In this document: positions 42,942 to 52,806 of the stretch, piece after piece | How the letters are laid out: each line of letters begins with the position of its first letter | How positions within the stretch are numbered: the stretch's first letter is position 1 | Made by a program: the position numbers and the translations under genes | Assembly: GCF_042652345.1 (NCBI RefSeq) | Contig: NZ_JBHSJJ010000001.1 | Span: forward strand, 686,417 to 750,416 | DNA from: Negadavirga shengliensis | Lineage (GTDB): Bacteria; Bacteroidota; Bacteroidia; Cytophagales; Cyclobacteriaceae | DNA length: 64,000 bases | Reading direction: 5' to 3' | Notes under the pieces: generated by a model | Database searches by the model: none | What the model saw: only the letters and a program-made list of their open reading frames with translations | What the model was told of the DNA's origin: nothing

Positions 42942-42961
42942 GTACTTTATCCCCGCAAAAT

Positions 42962-43534
42962 TTACGGCGCCATCCAAGTTTTGGTCCACGTTTCCCCCTG
43001 CCGTACAAATTTGGCCCTGACATGCGTATGTCCGTCGAGCTGCAAAGCCCATATCTCATGCGGCAGTACCCTTATTACCATGAAATGGCAGTCAGCAAGA
43101 TGGATGTCCCATTCGTAAGCTTCTTCCGGCTTTGAAATGGTTGTGCCAGGCGCGGCAATTTGATGGTAACCTTGCTGTGAGGGTCTATCCAGTGTTGCCC
43201 AGAAAGTTTTTGATGGCCGATCCTGGTGATGGAGTGAAACGGTGCCTTTAATCCGGATCTGGGTTCTTTTTTCCGGATGGTAAAAGAGCAGCGCCACCTG
43301 CTCATTTTTATTCAATTGCCCTATTTTATTGCTTCTGCTATCCGTAAAAATATAGAGACCAAGGTGTTCGTCCACTTCTCTTAACACCACGCAGCGCACA
43401 TCCGGTCCATTTGCTGACTGACTTGCAAATGATACTAAGCGGAAAGGGTGCCGGTCTTCCGTCACGCCTTTGCGCAGTTCGGCGGCTACCGTTTCAAAAA
43501 CGTGGTGGAGGGAATCTTTTGAGGTAAATAACAT
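42962..43534 (-). CDS. Pyridoxamine 5'-phosphate oxidase-like flavoprotein
   Basis: About 190 residues from MLFTSKDSLHHVF, a PNPOx-fold domain. Recognisable segments are GPDVRCVVLREVDEHL, the FMN-binding stretch FTDSRSNKIGQL, VALLFYHPEKRTQIRIKGT and the C-terminal FVRQGETWTKTWMAP ending. It matches the FMN-binding pyridoxamine oxidase-related group whose members often do not make PLP, so a general flavin-dependent oxidase is as likely. Start at 43534 is preferred to upstream in-frame codons, which add a Cys/Arg-rich run unlike the family. It converges with lutC. Confidence 0.8.
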   Translation of the reverse strand: MLFTSKDSLHHVFETVAAELRKGVTEDRHPFRLVSFASQSANGPDVRCVVLREVDEHLGLYIFTDSRSNKIGQLNKNEQVALLFYHPEKRTQIRIKGTVSLHHQDRPSKTFWATLDRPSQQGYHQIAAPGTTISKPEEAYEWDIHLADCHFMVIRVLPHEIWALQLDGHTHVRAKFVRQGETWTKTWMAP

Positions 43535-43566
43535 CACTTTTTCGGTTTTTTTAAAAGCTGTACATT

Positions 43567-45576
43567 TCAAAAGTGTTTGTTGATCCGCACGGCGTTTAAG
43601 ATGGCGAGCAAAGCCACGCCCACATCGGCAAACACTGCTTCCCACATTCCTGCTATTCCTCCGGCGCCAAGTACAAGCACCAGTAATTTGACACCAAAAG
43701 CCATGGAGATATTCTGCCACACAATGGCTTTAGTGGCTTTTCCAATGCGCATGGCGACGGCGATTTTGCTGGGTTGGTCGGTTTGAATGACCACATCCGC
43801 GGTTTCTATGGCCAGGTCGCTGCCCATTCCACCCATGGCAATACCGACATCAGCCAAAGCTAACACAGGTCCATCGTTGATCCCATCTCCTACAAAGGCT
43901 ACGGTTCTGTCTTTGGCCCGCTTCAGCGCTTCCAGCCGGGCCACTTTTTGTTCCGGAAGCAAGTCACCGTAACCTTTGTCCAGTTTGAGCTCTTTTACCA
44001 ATGCTTGGGTGACCGCATCCCGGTCTCCTGAAAACAGAAAAATAGATTTGATGCCTGTTTTTCTTAGATCCCCAATAGCCTGCTGGGTATCCTGTTTGAT
44101 TTCATCCGCAATAATGATACGGCCGCAATATTTTTCATCAACCGCCACATGGATAATGGTGGAGCTTTCATGATCCGTCTCGGACTCCGTGTGGATTCCA
44201 TTATCCCGCATGAGAACCGCATTGCCCACCACCACTTTATGGCCTTCTACCAGGCCTGTTAAACCTTTCCCCGATACCTCTTGCAATTTCTGAGGTAAAA
44301 ATACTGGCTTATTTGTTTTTTTGGCGAATGAGGTGATGGCTTTGGCAATGGGATGGGAGGATTTGCTTTCTAAAGAGGCTGCCAAAGCCAACCAATCGGC
44401 ATGTGGGGTATCCGATGCATGCACCTTCTGCACTTCAAACACCCCCTTTGTCAAGGTGCCGGTCTTGTCCATGACCACCGTGTTTACCTTAGTAATGAGA
44501 TCCAGATAATTGGAACCCTTGAACAGGATGCCATTGCGGGAGGCGGCGCCTATTCCCCCAAAATAACCCAAGGGGATCGAAATCACCAGCGCACAGGGGC
44601 ATGAAATTACCAAAAAGACCAAAGCCCGGTAGAGCCATTCACGAAACTGGTAATCGTCTACCCAGAAATAAGGAAGAAGGGCCAATCCTATTGCCATGAA
44701 TGTGACAATTGGGGTGTATATCCTGGCGAATTTTCTGATGAACTGCTCAGGTTTGGCTTTTCGGGAGGCCGCTTCCTGTATAGCTTTGAAAATCTTGGAC
44801 AACGAACTTTCCTGAAAAGGTCGGATAACCTTCAACAGGACCAAACTGTCCAGGTTAATCATGCCCGCCAGCACTTCTCCCTCTTTCCTTCGGGTAATGG
44901 GCCGGCTTTCTCCGGTGATTGCCGCAGGGTTAAAGCTCCCGTGTTCTGTCACCATGATTCCGTCCAGTGGCACCCTTTCCCCTGCCTTCACTTCAATGGT
45001 TTCCCCCACCGCGACGGCTTCCGGAGAAACGGGAATGACATTTCCTTTCCGATGGACATGGGCCAGATCAGGCCGCATGTCAAGCAGGGCCTGGATGTTT
45101 TTTCGGGCCCGGCTGACGGCTTTATGTTGTAAGGACTCTCCTATAGTGTAAAAAAGCATCACCGCAACCGCCTCTGGATATTCGCCAATGGCAAATGCGC
45201 CCAAAGTGGCAATTCCCATGAGGAAAAATTCGGTGAACACGTCCCCCTTCAGGATGGATTTCCACCCCTTAACCAGTACCGGAAGGCCGACTGGAAGATA
45301 GGCGACGGCATACCAAGCCAGACCGGGTAAATCCGAAAACTGGCTGATATGGAAAAAATACTCACCCACCAATCCCAAAACCAGCATGACAAAACTAAAA
45401 ATACTCGGTCCCCAAGTGCTGAAAAATTCATTTCGGGGAGGAGTAGGTTTTAACTCCCTGGGAGCTTCATCTGCCCGGGAATTATCACAACAGGAGTCTT
45501 TATAGGTTTTTTCAGTGGTCAGCACAATGATATAGTTAGAGATAAACGGGTACCTGATATCCGAAGGCAAACGCAT
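43567..45576 (-). CDS. P1B-type heavy-metal ATPase (Zn2+/Cd2+/Pb2+ efflux type)
   Basis: 669 residues. The CPC metal site is ISCPCALVISIPLG (about residue 322). Phosphorylation site DKTGTLT is at about 366, TGES at the actuator loop, and GDGINDGPVLALADVGIAMG in the hinge. The last helix contains FADVGVALLAILNAV, with the Asp that marks the Zn/Cd/Pb subgroup (P1B-2, ZntA/CadA). There is no classic N-terminal HMA domain; a CC pair (KDSCCDN) near the start may bind metal instead. It exports toxic divalent metals across the inner membrane. No regulator is adjacent in this window. Confidence 0.9.
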   Translation of the reverse strand: MRLPSDIRYPFISNYIIVLTTEKTYKDSCCDNSRADEAPRELKPTPPRNEFFSTWGPSIFSFVMLVLGLVGEYFFHISQFSDLPGLAWYAVAYLPVGLPVLVKGWKSILKGDVFTEFFLMGIATLGAFAIGEYPEAVAVMLFYTIGESLQHKAVSRARKNIQALLDMRPDLAHVHRKGNVIPVSPEAVAVGETIEVKAGERVPLDGIMVTEHGSFNPAAITGESRPITRRKEGEVLAGMINLDSLVLLKVIRPFQESSLSKIFKAIQEAASRKAKPEQFIRKFARIYTPIVTFMAIGLALLPYFWVDDYQFREWLYRALVFLVISCPCALVISIPLGYFGGIGAASRNGILFKGSNYLDLITKVNTVVMDKTGTLTKGVFEVQKVHASDTPHADWLALAASLESKSSHPIAKAITSFAKKTNKPVFLPQKLQEVSGKGLTGLVEGHKVVVGNAVLMRDNGIHTESETDHESSTIIHVAVDEKYCGRIIIADEIKQDTQQAIGDLRKTGIKSIFLFSGDRDAVTQALVKELKLDKGYGDLLPEQKVARLEALKRAKDRTVAFVGDGINDGPVLALADVGIAMGGMGSDLAIETADVVIQTDQPSKIAVAMRIGKATKAIVWQNISMAFGVKLLVLVLGAGGIAGMWEAVFADVGVALLAILNAVRINKHF

Positions 45577-45744
45577 TGCTCACTTCAAATGTACATCCTA
45601 AATGCATGCACGGAAATTGCATCTTGAAAAATCTTTATAAAATAGGTAGCAGAGCGAAGTTCAAGGTCAGACTTTAAGCCGTGGCGTTACAACATGCCTT
45701 TTTGCCGCCTTGGGACACGCACTTGCAACGACTAAGAAAAAATT

Positions 45745-45775
45745 ATATAAAAAGCCCCCAGCAATCACCGGGGGC
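45745..45775 (-). terminator. Rho-independent terminator of the exported-protein gene
   Basis: GCCCCC (45754-45759) pairs with GGGGGC (45770-45775); the A/T run to the left provides the U-tract on the minus strand. It lies 32 bp after the stop at 45807. Confidence 0.85.
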
Positions 45776-45806
45776 GAAACCAGAATCACCGTTCGTAATC
45801 CTGAAA

Positions 45807-46373
45807 TCAATCAAAATAAAAGTATTTCATTTTTCCGGATGCATCGGTCACCCGCATGTAAACATCGGATGTTTTCAGATCCTTCAGTACATAATTTTTT
45901 TCGAAGCCACCTAAGACATGAATGTTATCAGTGGCAATTTTTCTGTGGCTCTGATTATAAATGGTTACGGATGTGCCAGGTTTTTCGATACCTACCACCT
46001 TGAGGGAGATGGTGTGGGCATCGACGACATTTGCATAGGCCAACAGTTTTTTCTCTATGGGTTTCCTGCTTGACACCTCAAAATTGACCTCTTCATCTTT
46101 TGTCTCCACCTTTACTCTGTATTTTCCCTCAGGCAGCTGACTGAGATTAAACGGAATCACCAGAGGCTCATTGGCGCGGAAAAGATTTCTATCTATCATC
46201 CGTCCTTTGCCATCATAGACTGAAATATGAACCCTGCCCACTGCTTCTTTCAGCGTTACGCTGAACCTTTGGTCTTTTGTTTCTATGGAAGTTACTTCCA
46301 TCAGGCTTTTGTCACTGGCATAGCTTGTGAAAAATATGCTCAAAGCCAGTACTGCGGTCATTAAAGTTTTCAT
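45807..46373 (-). CDS. Exported protein with Ig-like repeats, unknown function
   Basis: About 188 residues from MKTLMTAVLALSIFFTSYASDK, a clear signal peptide. The mature part has three beta-rich segments (FSVTLKEAVGRVHISVYDGKG, GKYRVKVETKDEEV, DAHTISLKVVGIEKPGTSVTIYNQ), each resembling the GxYxVxVxxxG strand pattern of small Ig-like or sorting-domain folds common in Bacteroidota. The final strand is aromatic (MKYFYFD). It has its own terminator. I do not recognise a named family. Confidence 0.65.
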   Translation of the reverse strand: MKTLMTAVLALSIFFTSYASDKSLMEVTSIETKDQRFSVTLKEAVGRVHISVYDGKGRMIDRNLFRANEPLVIPFNLSQLPEGKYRVKVETKDEEVNFEVSSRKPIEKKLLAYANVVDAHTISLKVVGIEKPGTSVTIYNQSHRKIATDNIHVLGGFEKNYVLKDLKTSDVYMRVTDASGKMKYFYFD

Positions 46374-46743
46374 GGTTATGAAATGTTTAGATTGTTTCTG
46401 TTTTGATGACCCAATTGCCAAACCTGTACCATGAAAATTTTGGAAGGAGCCAATTAAACCGCGAAAAAAATTTTTTCAATTAGATGCAACCCTCTATAAA
46501 TAAGGCGGTTATTGTTTCTGTATTGAGACTGGACAACTGTCCGGGTACTTTGTACTGTTACCGATCACTTATTCAGGTTTTTAGAAGCACTTAGTGTACT
46601 GCACAATCTTGGGACTATCGGAAAATAAAAAAAAATATTTTTTATAAATATTTCATTTTCTGATAATTAAAACGTAACGGTGTACGGTATTGTACAGTTG
46701 TTGTTCGCTCTACATACACTTTTGATTATCATCTTAATACAGA
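46374..46743. other. Non-coding AT-rich gap
   Basis: 370 bp. It contains an imperfect 11-bp inverted repeat (TATCGGAAAAT with ATTTTCTGATA, about 46615-46665) enclosing a nearly pure A/T core, and a GTAC-rich short palindrome at about 46680. No gene recognised; promoter and terminator signals for the two minus-strand neighbours are expected here. Confidence 0.45.
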
Positions 46744-48138
46744 TTATAGTGGGAAAAATGTAACCATCAAGGCTTCCAGAATAAAATATAGGATAAACGG
46801 GATGATCAAGTGGCCCAGTACATCCCTGGCCTGGAGGTATAATCCTTTACACATCACCGGAACGATCGTCAGAAAGAAGAAGGGCTGCAACAGGTTGGTC
46901 AGGGATTCCCCGTAAGCGATGGCCATGGAGGCCCGGGCCTGCAACGGCTCCGGATCCAATCCTGATTCATGGGCGAGATTGGCAACAGCTTTTAAAATAC
47001 CAGGGGCCAAAACGGCAAACTCCCCTCCGGCCGAAGGTATCGCGAAATTAACGATTCCCCCTGCTAAAAACGCGTAAAAAGGATAGGTGATCAGATTGGC
47101 ATGGGAGGCTAAAAATACCGCGATGGCGTCTCCCAGCCCTGTATGGAGCATGATACCCATGATGCCTGCATAAAAAGGATATTGAAAGACGATGCCGGAA
47201 ATATTCGATGAGGCCCGCTTCATGGCCAGAACATACCTGAGCGGGGTTTTATGGAGCGTCATGCCGGTCATCAGAAAAATGAAAATCATAATCGGCAGGT
47301 CGAGACCAAACCCCTCTCGGATAAAGCGTTGAAAAATATATACCCAGCCCATGAGGACTACTATTCCTGTGATCCAACTATTTCCGTTGAGATAATCTGA
47401 GAATGTTCTTTTTCCTCCTGATAATTGTAACGCCTCTGTCTCAACCGAAAGCTTCTCCTCAGGTTCTTCCAAAATGCACAATTGATCAATAGGAATGGTT
47501 TTGTCTTTGGGCTTCAACAGAACCATCAGCAAAGGCGGCAAAGTAAAAATGAAAAGGATAAAAAACAGGTTCAGCGTGGAGCCGAGAGTGATCCCGGTAG
47601 ATAGGGTGTCTGATAAAATGCCGCTTTTGATAAGAAAATTATCCGGGGTATTGAGCAGCAGGGGTATGGAACTGGAAAGGCCGGCAACCCAGCCATGAAA
47701 GGTCAGATAAACACATGCGACCAAATAGGGATAATCAATCCCTTCGACTTTTTCAGCCAGCTGTCTGGCAAGCAGCGCCGTCATCACAATCCAACTCCAG
47801 CTTACCAAAGTGAACAGCGCCCCGAACAGCATAACCCCAAGATACACCTTTGTGGGGGAACTGAGCCATTTGCTGAGATGATCAACCCCCTTTTGTATGG
47901 GGGGAGACAAAGCAATGGCAAAACCCGTCACAAGGATAAGGACCATCTGCATCCCAAAATCCAAAAGATCCCAGAAACCTGTGTACCATGCCTCCAGTAC
48001 CGTCAAAGGACCCGAAGGGGTATAGATCAAGGCCAGAAGGACAACCAGTATCGTCAGCAGCAGGGCAAACACGAAAGCATCCGGCATCAGTCTTTTGAAA
48101 CTTTCAGAAAAACTTTCTCCAAGTCGCCTTATCATCAT
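46744..48138 (-). CDS. Short-chain fatty acid transporter (AtoE family)
   Basis: About 465 residues with a dozen hydrophobic helices. The diagnostic features are PDAFVFALLLTILVV near the N-terminus, QMVLILVTGFAIALSPP, and the C-terminal pore motifs NFAIPSAGGEFAVLAPG and MAIAYGESLTNLLQPFFFL. AtoE-type proteins import short-chain fatty acids such as acetoacetate or butyrate. ATG at 48138 (MMIRRLGES) is chosen; an upstream extension would overlap a small exported-protein frame. It is probably transcribed with the small gene upstream. Confidence 0.88.
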   Translation of the reverse strand: MMIRRLGESFSESFKRLMPDAFVFALLLTILVVLLALIYTPSGPLTVLEAWYTGFWDLLDFGMQMVLILVTGFAIALSPPIQKGVDHLSKWLSSPTKVYLGVMLFGALFTLVSWSWIVMTALLARQLAEKVEGIDYPYLVACVYLTFHGWVAGLSSSIPLLLNTPDNFLIKSGILSDTLSTGITLGSTLNLFFILFIFTLPPLLMVLLKPKDKTIPIDQLCILEEPEEKLSVETEALQLSGGKRTFSDYLNGNSWITGIVVLMGWVYIFQRFIREGFGLDLPIMIFIFLMTGMTLHKTPLRYVLAMKRASSNISGIVFQYPFYAGIMGIMLHTGLGDAIAVFLASHANLITYPFYAFLAGGIVNFAIPSAGGEFAVLAPGILKAVANLAHESGLDPEPLQARASMAIAYGESLTNLLQPFFFLTIVPVMCKGLYLQARDVLGHLIIPFILYFILEALMVTFFPL

Positions 48139-48143
48139 TGGAT

Positions 48144-48383
48144 TTATTGGTTTGATAGAACAAAGGCCAAGGTCCTGCTTGTATTCCAACCCGTAAAGTA
48201 CTTTTTCAAAAGAGCGGACAGGCTGCATTCGTGGGTGAAATCCACCGCGGTTTTTCCCACTGAGTTGGAAGCTGCCTTATCCGTGCCTAATGGAGGCTCT
48301 TTATCGTGTTGTTGCAGGGCGATGAGATGAATTGGTGCCGCTAGGAGACAGGGTACTAAAAATAAAGCGTATAACCGGTGCAT
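48144..48383 (-). CDS. Small exported protein
   Basis: 79 residues, beginning MHRLYALFLVPCLLAAPIHLIA, a signal peptide, followed by a polar tail with KTAVDFTHECSLSALLKKYF. It ends 5 bp before the AtoE gene. Unrecognised; accepted because of the good signal peptide and its ATG and position, with modest confidence. Confidence 0.4.
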   Translation of the reverse strand: MHRLYALFLVPCLLAAPIHLIALQQHDKEPPLGTDKAASNSVGKTAVDFTHECSLSALLKKYFTGWNTSRTLAFVLSNQ

Positions 48384-48455
48384 GGATAAAGGATAAAAGG
48401 TTATAGACGGTACAATTAACGGCGTAACTTATCTATGGAAAGCTATCCGCCACAA

Positions 48456-48830
48456 TTAAAATTTCATTCTGCCCCGGTTCCTTCTTTTAAACGTTCCCTT
48501 TCGTCTTTTGTTGGTAGTATAGAAATTATACAGAAAGTTGATGCAAAACACGGTTATGGTTAGGGGAACAAAAAAAGAAGGCAGCATGCTTTTGATGCCC
48601 AACAGGACCAACAGGGCAGCGATGATTCCTATCTTAAAGGAGGTGTGCCCTTCAGGATAAGTTCCCGAAATGATGATCAGGCTGATGACCTCTATTACGA
48701 CCAGGACCAAAATCATAATGGTCAGCAAATAGGGGGTGGTCATGCCGCCAGCGATAAAGTACCATGCCGCCAGGGCAAACAATACTGCGAGGCTGATACT
48801 ATGCAGGGAGGTATTGATCCTTTCTTTCAT
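48456..48830 (-). CDS. Four-helix small membrane protein
   Basis: 124 residues. Four hydrophobic helices (SISLAVLFALAAWYFIAGG, LLTIMILVLVVIEVISLIII, IGIIAALLVLLGIKSM, PLTITVFCINFLYNFY) and a highly basic tail (KRRKGTFKRRNRGRMKF), which the positive-inside rule puts in the cytoplasm. Unknown function; such basic-tailed small membrane proteins are frequent in Bacteroidota. It is upstream of the small exported-protein gene and AtoE on the same strand. Confidence 0.7.
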   Translation of the reverse strand: MKERINTSLHSISLAVLFALAAWYFIAGGMTTPYLLTIMILVLVVIEVISLIIISGTYPEGHTSFKIGIIAALLVLLGIKSMLPSFFVPLTITVFCINFLYNFYTTNKRRKGTFKRRNRGRMKF

Positions 48831-48914
48831 AGTTTTGGTTTAAAGTTGGTTTTAATATAAAATTTCGTTGCGATTAATCCAACTAAAGCCCAGAAACTAT
48901 TTGGAAAGGGCAGC

Positions 48915-48961
48915 AAAAAGCGCCATCCCCTATACCTTTTATAAAAGGCAGGATAGCGCTT
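48915..48961 (-). terminator. Nested terminator hairpin after the DPP IV gene
   Basis: Stems AAGCGC/GCGCTT (48918-48923 with 48956-48961), ATCC/GGAT and CCTTTT/AAAAGG are stacked. The A-run 48915-48919 forms the U-tract on the minus strand. It begins 10 bp past the peptidase stop. Confidence 0.75.
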
Positions 48962-48970
48962 CGTATGCCA

Positions 48971-51145
48971 TTAAAGTTTTTCCTTAATAAAATCCGTCAT
49001 CATGGAATAGAGATGCCAGCTGGTATTGCCCCCATATATACCATGGTTTCTGTTAGGATAATAGAAGGTCTGAAACTGCTTATCAGCCGCGATCAGCGCA
49101 TCTACCAAATCAACGGTGTTTTGAAAGTGGACATTGTCATCTCCGGTTCCATGGATAAGAAGAAAGTTGCCTTTGAGCTTATTCACATGGGTAATGGGGC
49201 TGTAGTTATCATAGCCGGCAGCATTGAGCTGGGGGGTCTGAAGGTACCTTTCTGTGTAAATGGTATCATAATACCTCCATGTAGTGACCGGAGCAACGGC
49301 AATGGCGGTTTTAAACACGTCATTTCCCATCATGATGGCTAACGAGGACATGTATCCGCCGTAGGACCATCCCCAGATGCCGATTCGGTTGGCATCAACA
49401 TAAGGCAAGGCACCAAGGTAACGCGCCGCGGCGATTTGATCTTCTGTTTCCAGTTTCCCTAGGTTGGCATAAGTGACATGCTTAAAATCCCTTCCACGAC
49501 CTCCGGTACCTCTGTTGTCTACACAAGCCACGAGATAACCTTCTGACGCCAAGCTCTGGTGCCAAAAATCCCTGATACCTCCCCAGGAGTCCTGGACATT
49601 CTGGGAGCCCGGGCCACCATATACATACATCAAAACCGGATATTGTTTTTGCTCATCAAAGTCAGCGGGCCTGATGATATATCCATTTAAGGACGTTCCA
49701 GCCTCTGTTTCAAAACTAAAAAACTCTTTTTCCGGAAGATCATATTGGGAAAGTTTCTCCCGAAGTTCCCGGTTATCTTCCAACACTTTCAATTGTTTTC
49801 CATTATGGTCGCGTAAAGTAATGTTCAGTGGACTGGATGCCGTGGTGTGGGAATTGATAAAATATTTGAAGTCCGGACTCATGTTGATGCTGTGGGTGCC
49901 TTCTTCGGAGGTAAGCAGTTTTTTCCCCTTTCCATTCAGGTTGATCACATACAGGTGTCTCTCTAAAGGGGATTTTTCCGTAGATACATAATAGATTTTT
50001 TTATTTGCCTCATCTACTCCCACAAGCGCTGTCACTTCCCAGTTGCCGGATGTGATCTGCCGGATTTGCTGCCCCTTGCTGTCATAATGGTAGATGTGTT
50101 TATGGCCATCTTTTTCAGAGGTACTGATGATCCCTTGGTTTCCGGAAAGGTATTGAAGGTTATCATTGTAATCAAGGTCAACATAGGTTTCCGATTTTTC
50201 CGATAATAGGACGTGGCTATCCCCGGTTTGGCTATCTGCATGGAGCAGATCCATCCGGTTTTGGAGCCGGTTGAGCCGGATGAAGGCAAGGGTTTGGGCT
50301 TCCCCGGTCCAGTAGATTCTTGGCAAGTAAATGTCTTCTTCATTCCCTGCATCCATTTGTACGGTTTTTCTTTCTTCCAGATGATATACATGAATGCCGA
50401 CCTTGGCGTTTTTTTCTCCTGCCTTGGGGTATTTGAAGAGGTAGTCCTTCGGATACAGACCACCCCAGCGCTGCATATTGAATTCCGGTACTTCACTTTC
50501 GTCGAACCGTATGAAAGCAATCTTCTTGCCATCGGGTGACCATTCGAAGGCCTTCGCCATGGAAAATTCCTCCTCATAAACCCAATCGGCGGCGCCGTTG
50601 ATGATATGGTTTTTTTTGCCATCATGTGTCACCTGATGGATTTCGTTGTTTGCCAGGTCGGTATAAAAAATGTCGTTGTCTTTGACGAAGGCAACCTTGG
50701 TATTGTCGGGGGAAAGTGTGGCATAAGAAATTTTGTCGCCCCCCATGAGTTCAAGTGCAGTCCCATCTCCCAGATCCACCACATGATAAACGGCTTTGGT
50801 CGAGCGGCGATAAATACTTTCCACTTCTGAAGCAAGGAGTGCTTTGGTTTCATCGGGATTCAGGGAATATTCCGTGAAATTGATGCGGAGTTTGCCGCCA
50901 TCCACCAGCACTTCCTCCTCTTCTTCCGTAGAAAGGTTGATTTTTACCACCTTTGGAGCAAATTCCCTTACCAGCGTGCTATAATATTGTCCATCCTTCA
51001 TCCAATTGACACCTTGGACTGTCTTTTGATTAAATACCCCTTTTTTGAAGATATCTTCCAGCGTGACTTTTCTGCCCTGCTGGGCAAAAACAGGCACGAA
51101 TGTCATCAGCAAGTAGAAGATTCCTGCGAATTTAAATCTGCTCAT
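48971..51145 (-). CDS. Dipeptidyl peptidase IV (S9B)
   Basis: About 724 residues, signal peptide MSRFKFAGIFYLLMTFVPVFAQQ. An eight-bladed beta-propeller (repeated W/F-S-P-D-x-x segments such as FEWSPDGKKIAF) is followed by an alpha/beta hydrolase domain. The catalytic triad is Ser in GWSYGGYMSS (about residue 597), Asp in GTGDDNVHF (about 666) and His in NRNHGIYGG (about 703). EEFSMAKAFEWSPD carries the Glu-Glu motif that holds the substrate N-terminus. It removes X-Pro/X-Ala dipeptides, probably in the periplasm. ATG at 51145 is preferred over the TTG one codon upstream. Confidence 0.93.
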   Translation of the reverse strand: MSRFKFAGIFYLLMTFVPVFAQQGRKVTLEDIFKKGVFNQKTVQGVNWMKDGQYYSTLVREFAPKVVKINLSTEEEEEVLVDGGKLRINFTEYSLNPDETKALLASEVESIYRRSTKAVYHVVDLGDGTALELMGGDKISYATLSPDNTKVAFVKDNDIFYTDLANNEIHQVTHDGKKNHIINGAADWVYEEEFSMAKAFEWSPDGKKIAFIRFDESEVPEFNMQRWGGLYPKDYLFKYPKAGEKNAKVGIHVYHLEERKTVQMDAGNEEDIYLPRIYWTGEAQTLAFIRLNRLQNRMDLLHADSQTGDSHVLLSEKSETYVDLDYNDNLQYLSGNQGIISTSEKDGHKHIYHYDSKGQQIRQITSGNWEVTALVGVDEANKKIYYVSTEKSPLERHLYVINLNGKGKKLLTSEEGTHSINMSPDFKYFINSHTTASSPLNITLRDHNGKQLKVLEDNRELREKLSQYDLPEKEFFSFETEAGTSLNGYIIRPADFDEQKQYPVLMYVYGGPGSQNVQDSWGGIRDFWHQSLASEGYLVACVDNRGTGGRGRDFKHVTYANLGKLETEDQIAAARYLGALPYVDANRIGIWGWSYGGYMSSLAIMMGNDVFKTAIAVAPVTTWRYYDTIYTERYLQTPQLNAAGYDNYSPITHVNKLKGNFLLIHGTGDDNVHFQNTVDLVDALIAADKQFQTFYYPNRNHGIYGGNTSWHLYSMMTDFIKEKL

Positions 51146-51410
51146 CAATCCTAAAATTTTATTTTTTGGCTTAAAGATAAAAAAATTGGTTTTACCAAAA
51201 AATCCCGGCCGTCCTGTAACGAATCCGCAGCAGTGGTCAACGTCCCATTCAGTTATTCAAAGACGATATAAAAAGACGGCGCTATTCCTATTGATCAGGT
51301 TCTATCCCTTTGTTTCCGAAGCAAGTTCATGACCGGATTTAAAGGACGGGTGAAAAAAATTCAGGCCGATTTTTCGCTATCATCGTCCGCCAACGGCCGC
51401 CATCAATGTG

Positions 51411-52631
51411 CTATTGTCGAGGCCTTACGGGCTGGGTCCAAGCCAGCTGGGAGGTCATATTTTCCACAGGGTTGTCCTGAGCTTCGGAGGAGGTAATTTT
51501 GCAGCGGACAAAAAGGATGTCTTTCTCCAGTTGATAATCCGCACTGACACCTTTTACTTCTTTGAGGACCTGGGTTTCTTTATCCCCGGTTCTGCATCCT
51601 ATAAATTCGAAAATATACTCTACACCCTCTTTTTGAATGGCATTGATGGTGAGCGTATTGTTCTCGTAGCGGATTTCATCCAGTTCTACTCCTGTAGTGG
51701 CATAAAAATCCCCCGCTTCGAGGGCCTCGATCAAGGCACCTGCTTCCAGGGAGTCTGCTCTTACCATTACCCATCCCCTGCCTGCATTGCTGAACTGACT
51801 GCCTTTTCGATGATAATTGTGGCTGTCGTCAGTAGCCAGCCCAAATAAGAGCGGCTGGCCTTTTTCCAGGTAGGCAATGTTGATAAAATCCCACATTTCC
51901 TCGGTACCCAGGCTGCCCCTTTCTTTATCGCCAAGATTGTTTACCTGTGGATGCCCGTTATAAACTTCAAAAAACCGCTCACCCTTCAGCCGGACCATAT
52001 CCTCTAAGGTGATTGCCCATCTGAAGTTAGGATGGTTGATATGGACCATCATAGGCTTGCCCGTTTCCCGGCGCTGTTCCAATACGGCATTGATGTTGTT
52101 TTGGAGTACTTCCACGATGCTTTCACCTCCCTGTGGCATGATCAGTTTCTCCAGGTTGGTGACATTGAGATGGAGGGGTTTCCCGTCGTAGCCATCCGAA
52201 ATTTCCTCCGCCGGTAACATCAAAAACCGTTCTCTTTGCTCAAATAAAGGTGCATATTCCGCAAATGTTTTAAGTTTTACCTGTATTTTGCCATCTTCTT
52301 CCCGATAATTTACCCAATCTTCCCCATATTCATCCAGATAATTCTGAAAGCCGTTTTGGTAGATGCTATCGTCCCTTATGGTTACCCATTTTTCTCCTTC
52401 CGCAAAAATATTGTGATCCGAAAGCGCCACGAAATGATAGCCGCTTTCTTTATACCAGTCCATGATGATTTCGGGAAACTCGTCCCCATCGCTCCAATAG
52501 GAATGGGTGTGAAGATTGCCCTTGTACCATTTATGTCTATCCGGACGGATTTGTTCGCAGGAAGAAGCCCAACAAAAGGTAAAAAGTAGGCCTAATAGAA
52601 TCATCCTTCCGGTCAACTTATCAGTCTTCAT
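51411..52631 (-). CDS. PHP-domain metallophosphoesterase-like lipoprotein
   Basis: 406 residues. LLFTFCWASSCEQ is a lipobox. The PHP metal-binding motif is GNLHTHSYWSDG (about residue 39-50), then ALSDHN (about 71) and further metal ligands in HINHPNF and FGLATDDSHNYHR. This pattern places it with histidinol-phosphatase-like and PHP-type trimetal phosphoesterases, but most exported PHP lipoproteins have unknown substrates. It is the first gene upstream of DPP IV on this strand, separated by about 265 bp with no strong signal. Confidence 0.8.
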   Translation of the reverse strand: MKTDKLTGRMILLGLLFTFCWASSCEQIRPDRHKWYKGNLHTHSYWSDGDEFPEIIMDWYKESGYHFVALSDHNIFAEGEKWVTIRDDSIYQNGFQNYLDEYGEDWVNYREEDGKIQVKLKTFAEYAPLFEQRERFLMLPAEEISDGYDGKPLHLNVTNLEKLIMPQGGESIVEVLQNNINAVLEQRRETGKPMMVHINHPNFRWAITLEDMVRLKGERFFEVYNGHPQVNNLGDKERGSLGTEEMWDFINIAYLEKGQPLLFGLATDDSHNYHRKGSQFSNAGRGWVMVRADSLEAGALIEALEAGDFYATTGVELDEIRYENNTLTINAIQKEGVEYIFEFIGCRTGDKETQVLKEVKGVSADYQLEKDILFVRCKITSSEAQDNPVENMTSQLAWTQPVRPRQ

Positions 52632-52806
52632 TGTTTTTCAAAATATTGAGGTTCAGGAGAAAATTTGGACACAATATATCAAATGCCGCCGCCATATCAA
52701 AGTGCTTTCTATGGGTAACCACTTGCGGTCCCCGAAACAAAATGGGGATTAATGCTTATATTGGTGATTATATTAGAGATGTACATCATGGATTTTACTA
52801 TTGTAT

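Noticed and set aside
46615..46665. Imperfect inverted repeat as a terminator
   Set aside because: The arms have a mismatch and the core is almost pure A/T, which forms such repeats by chance.
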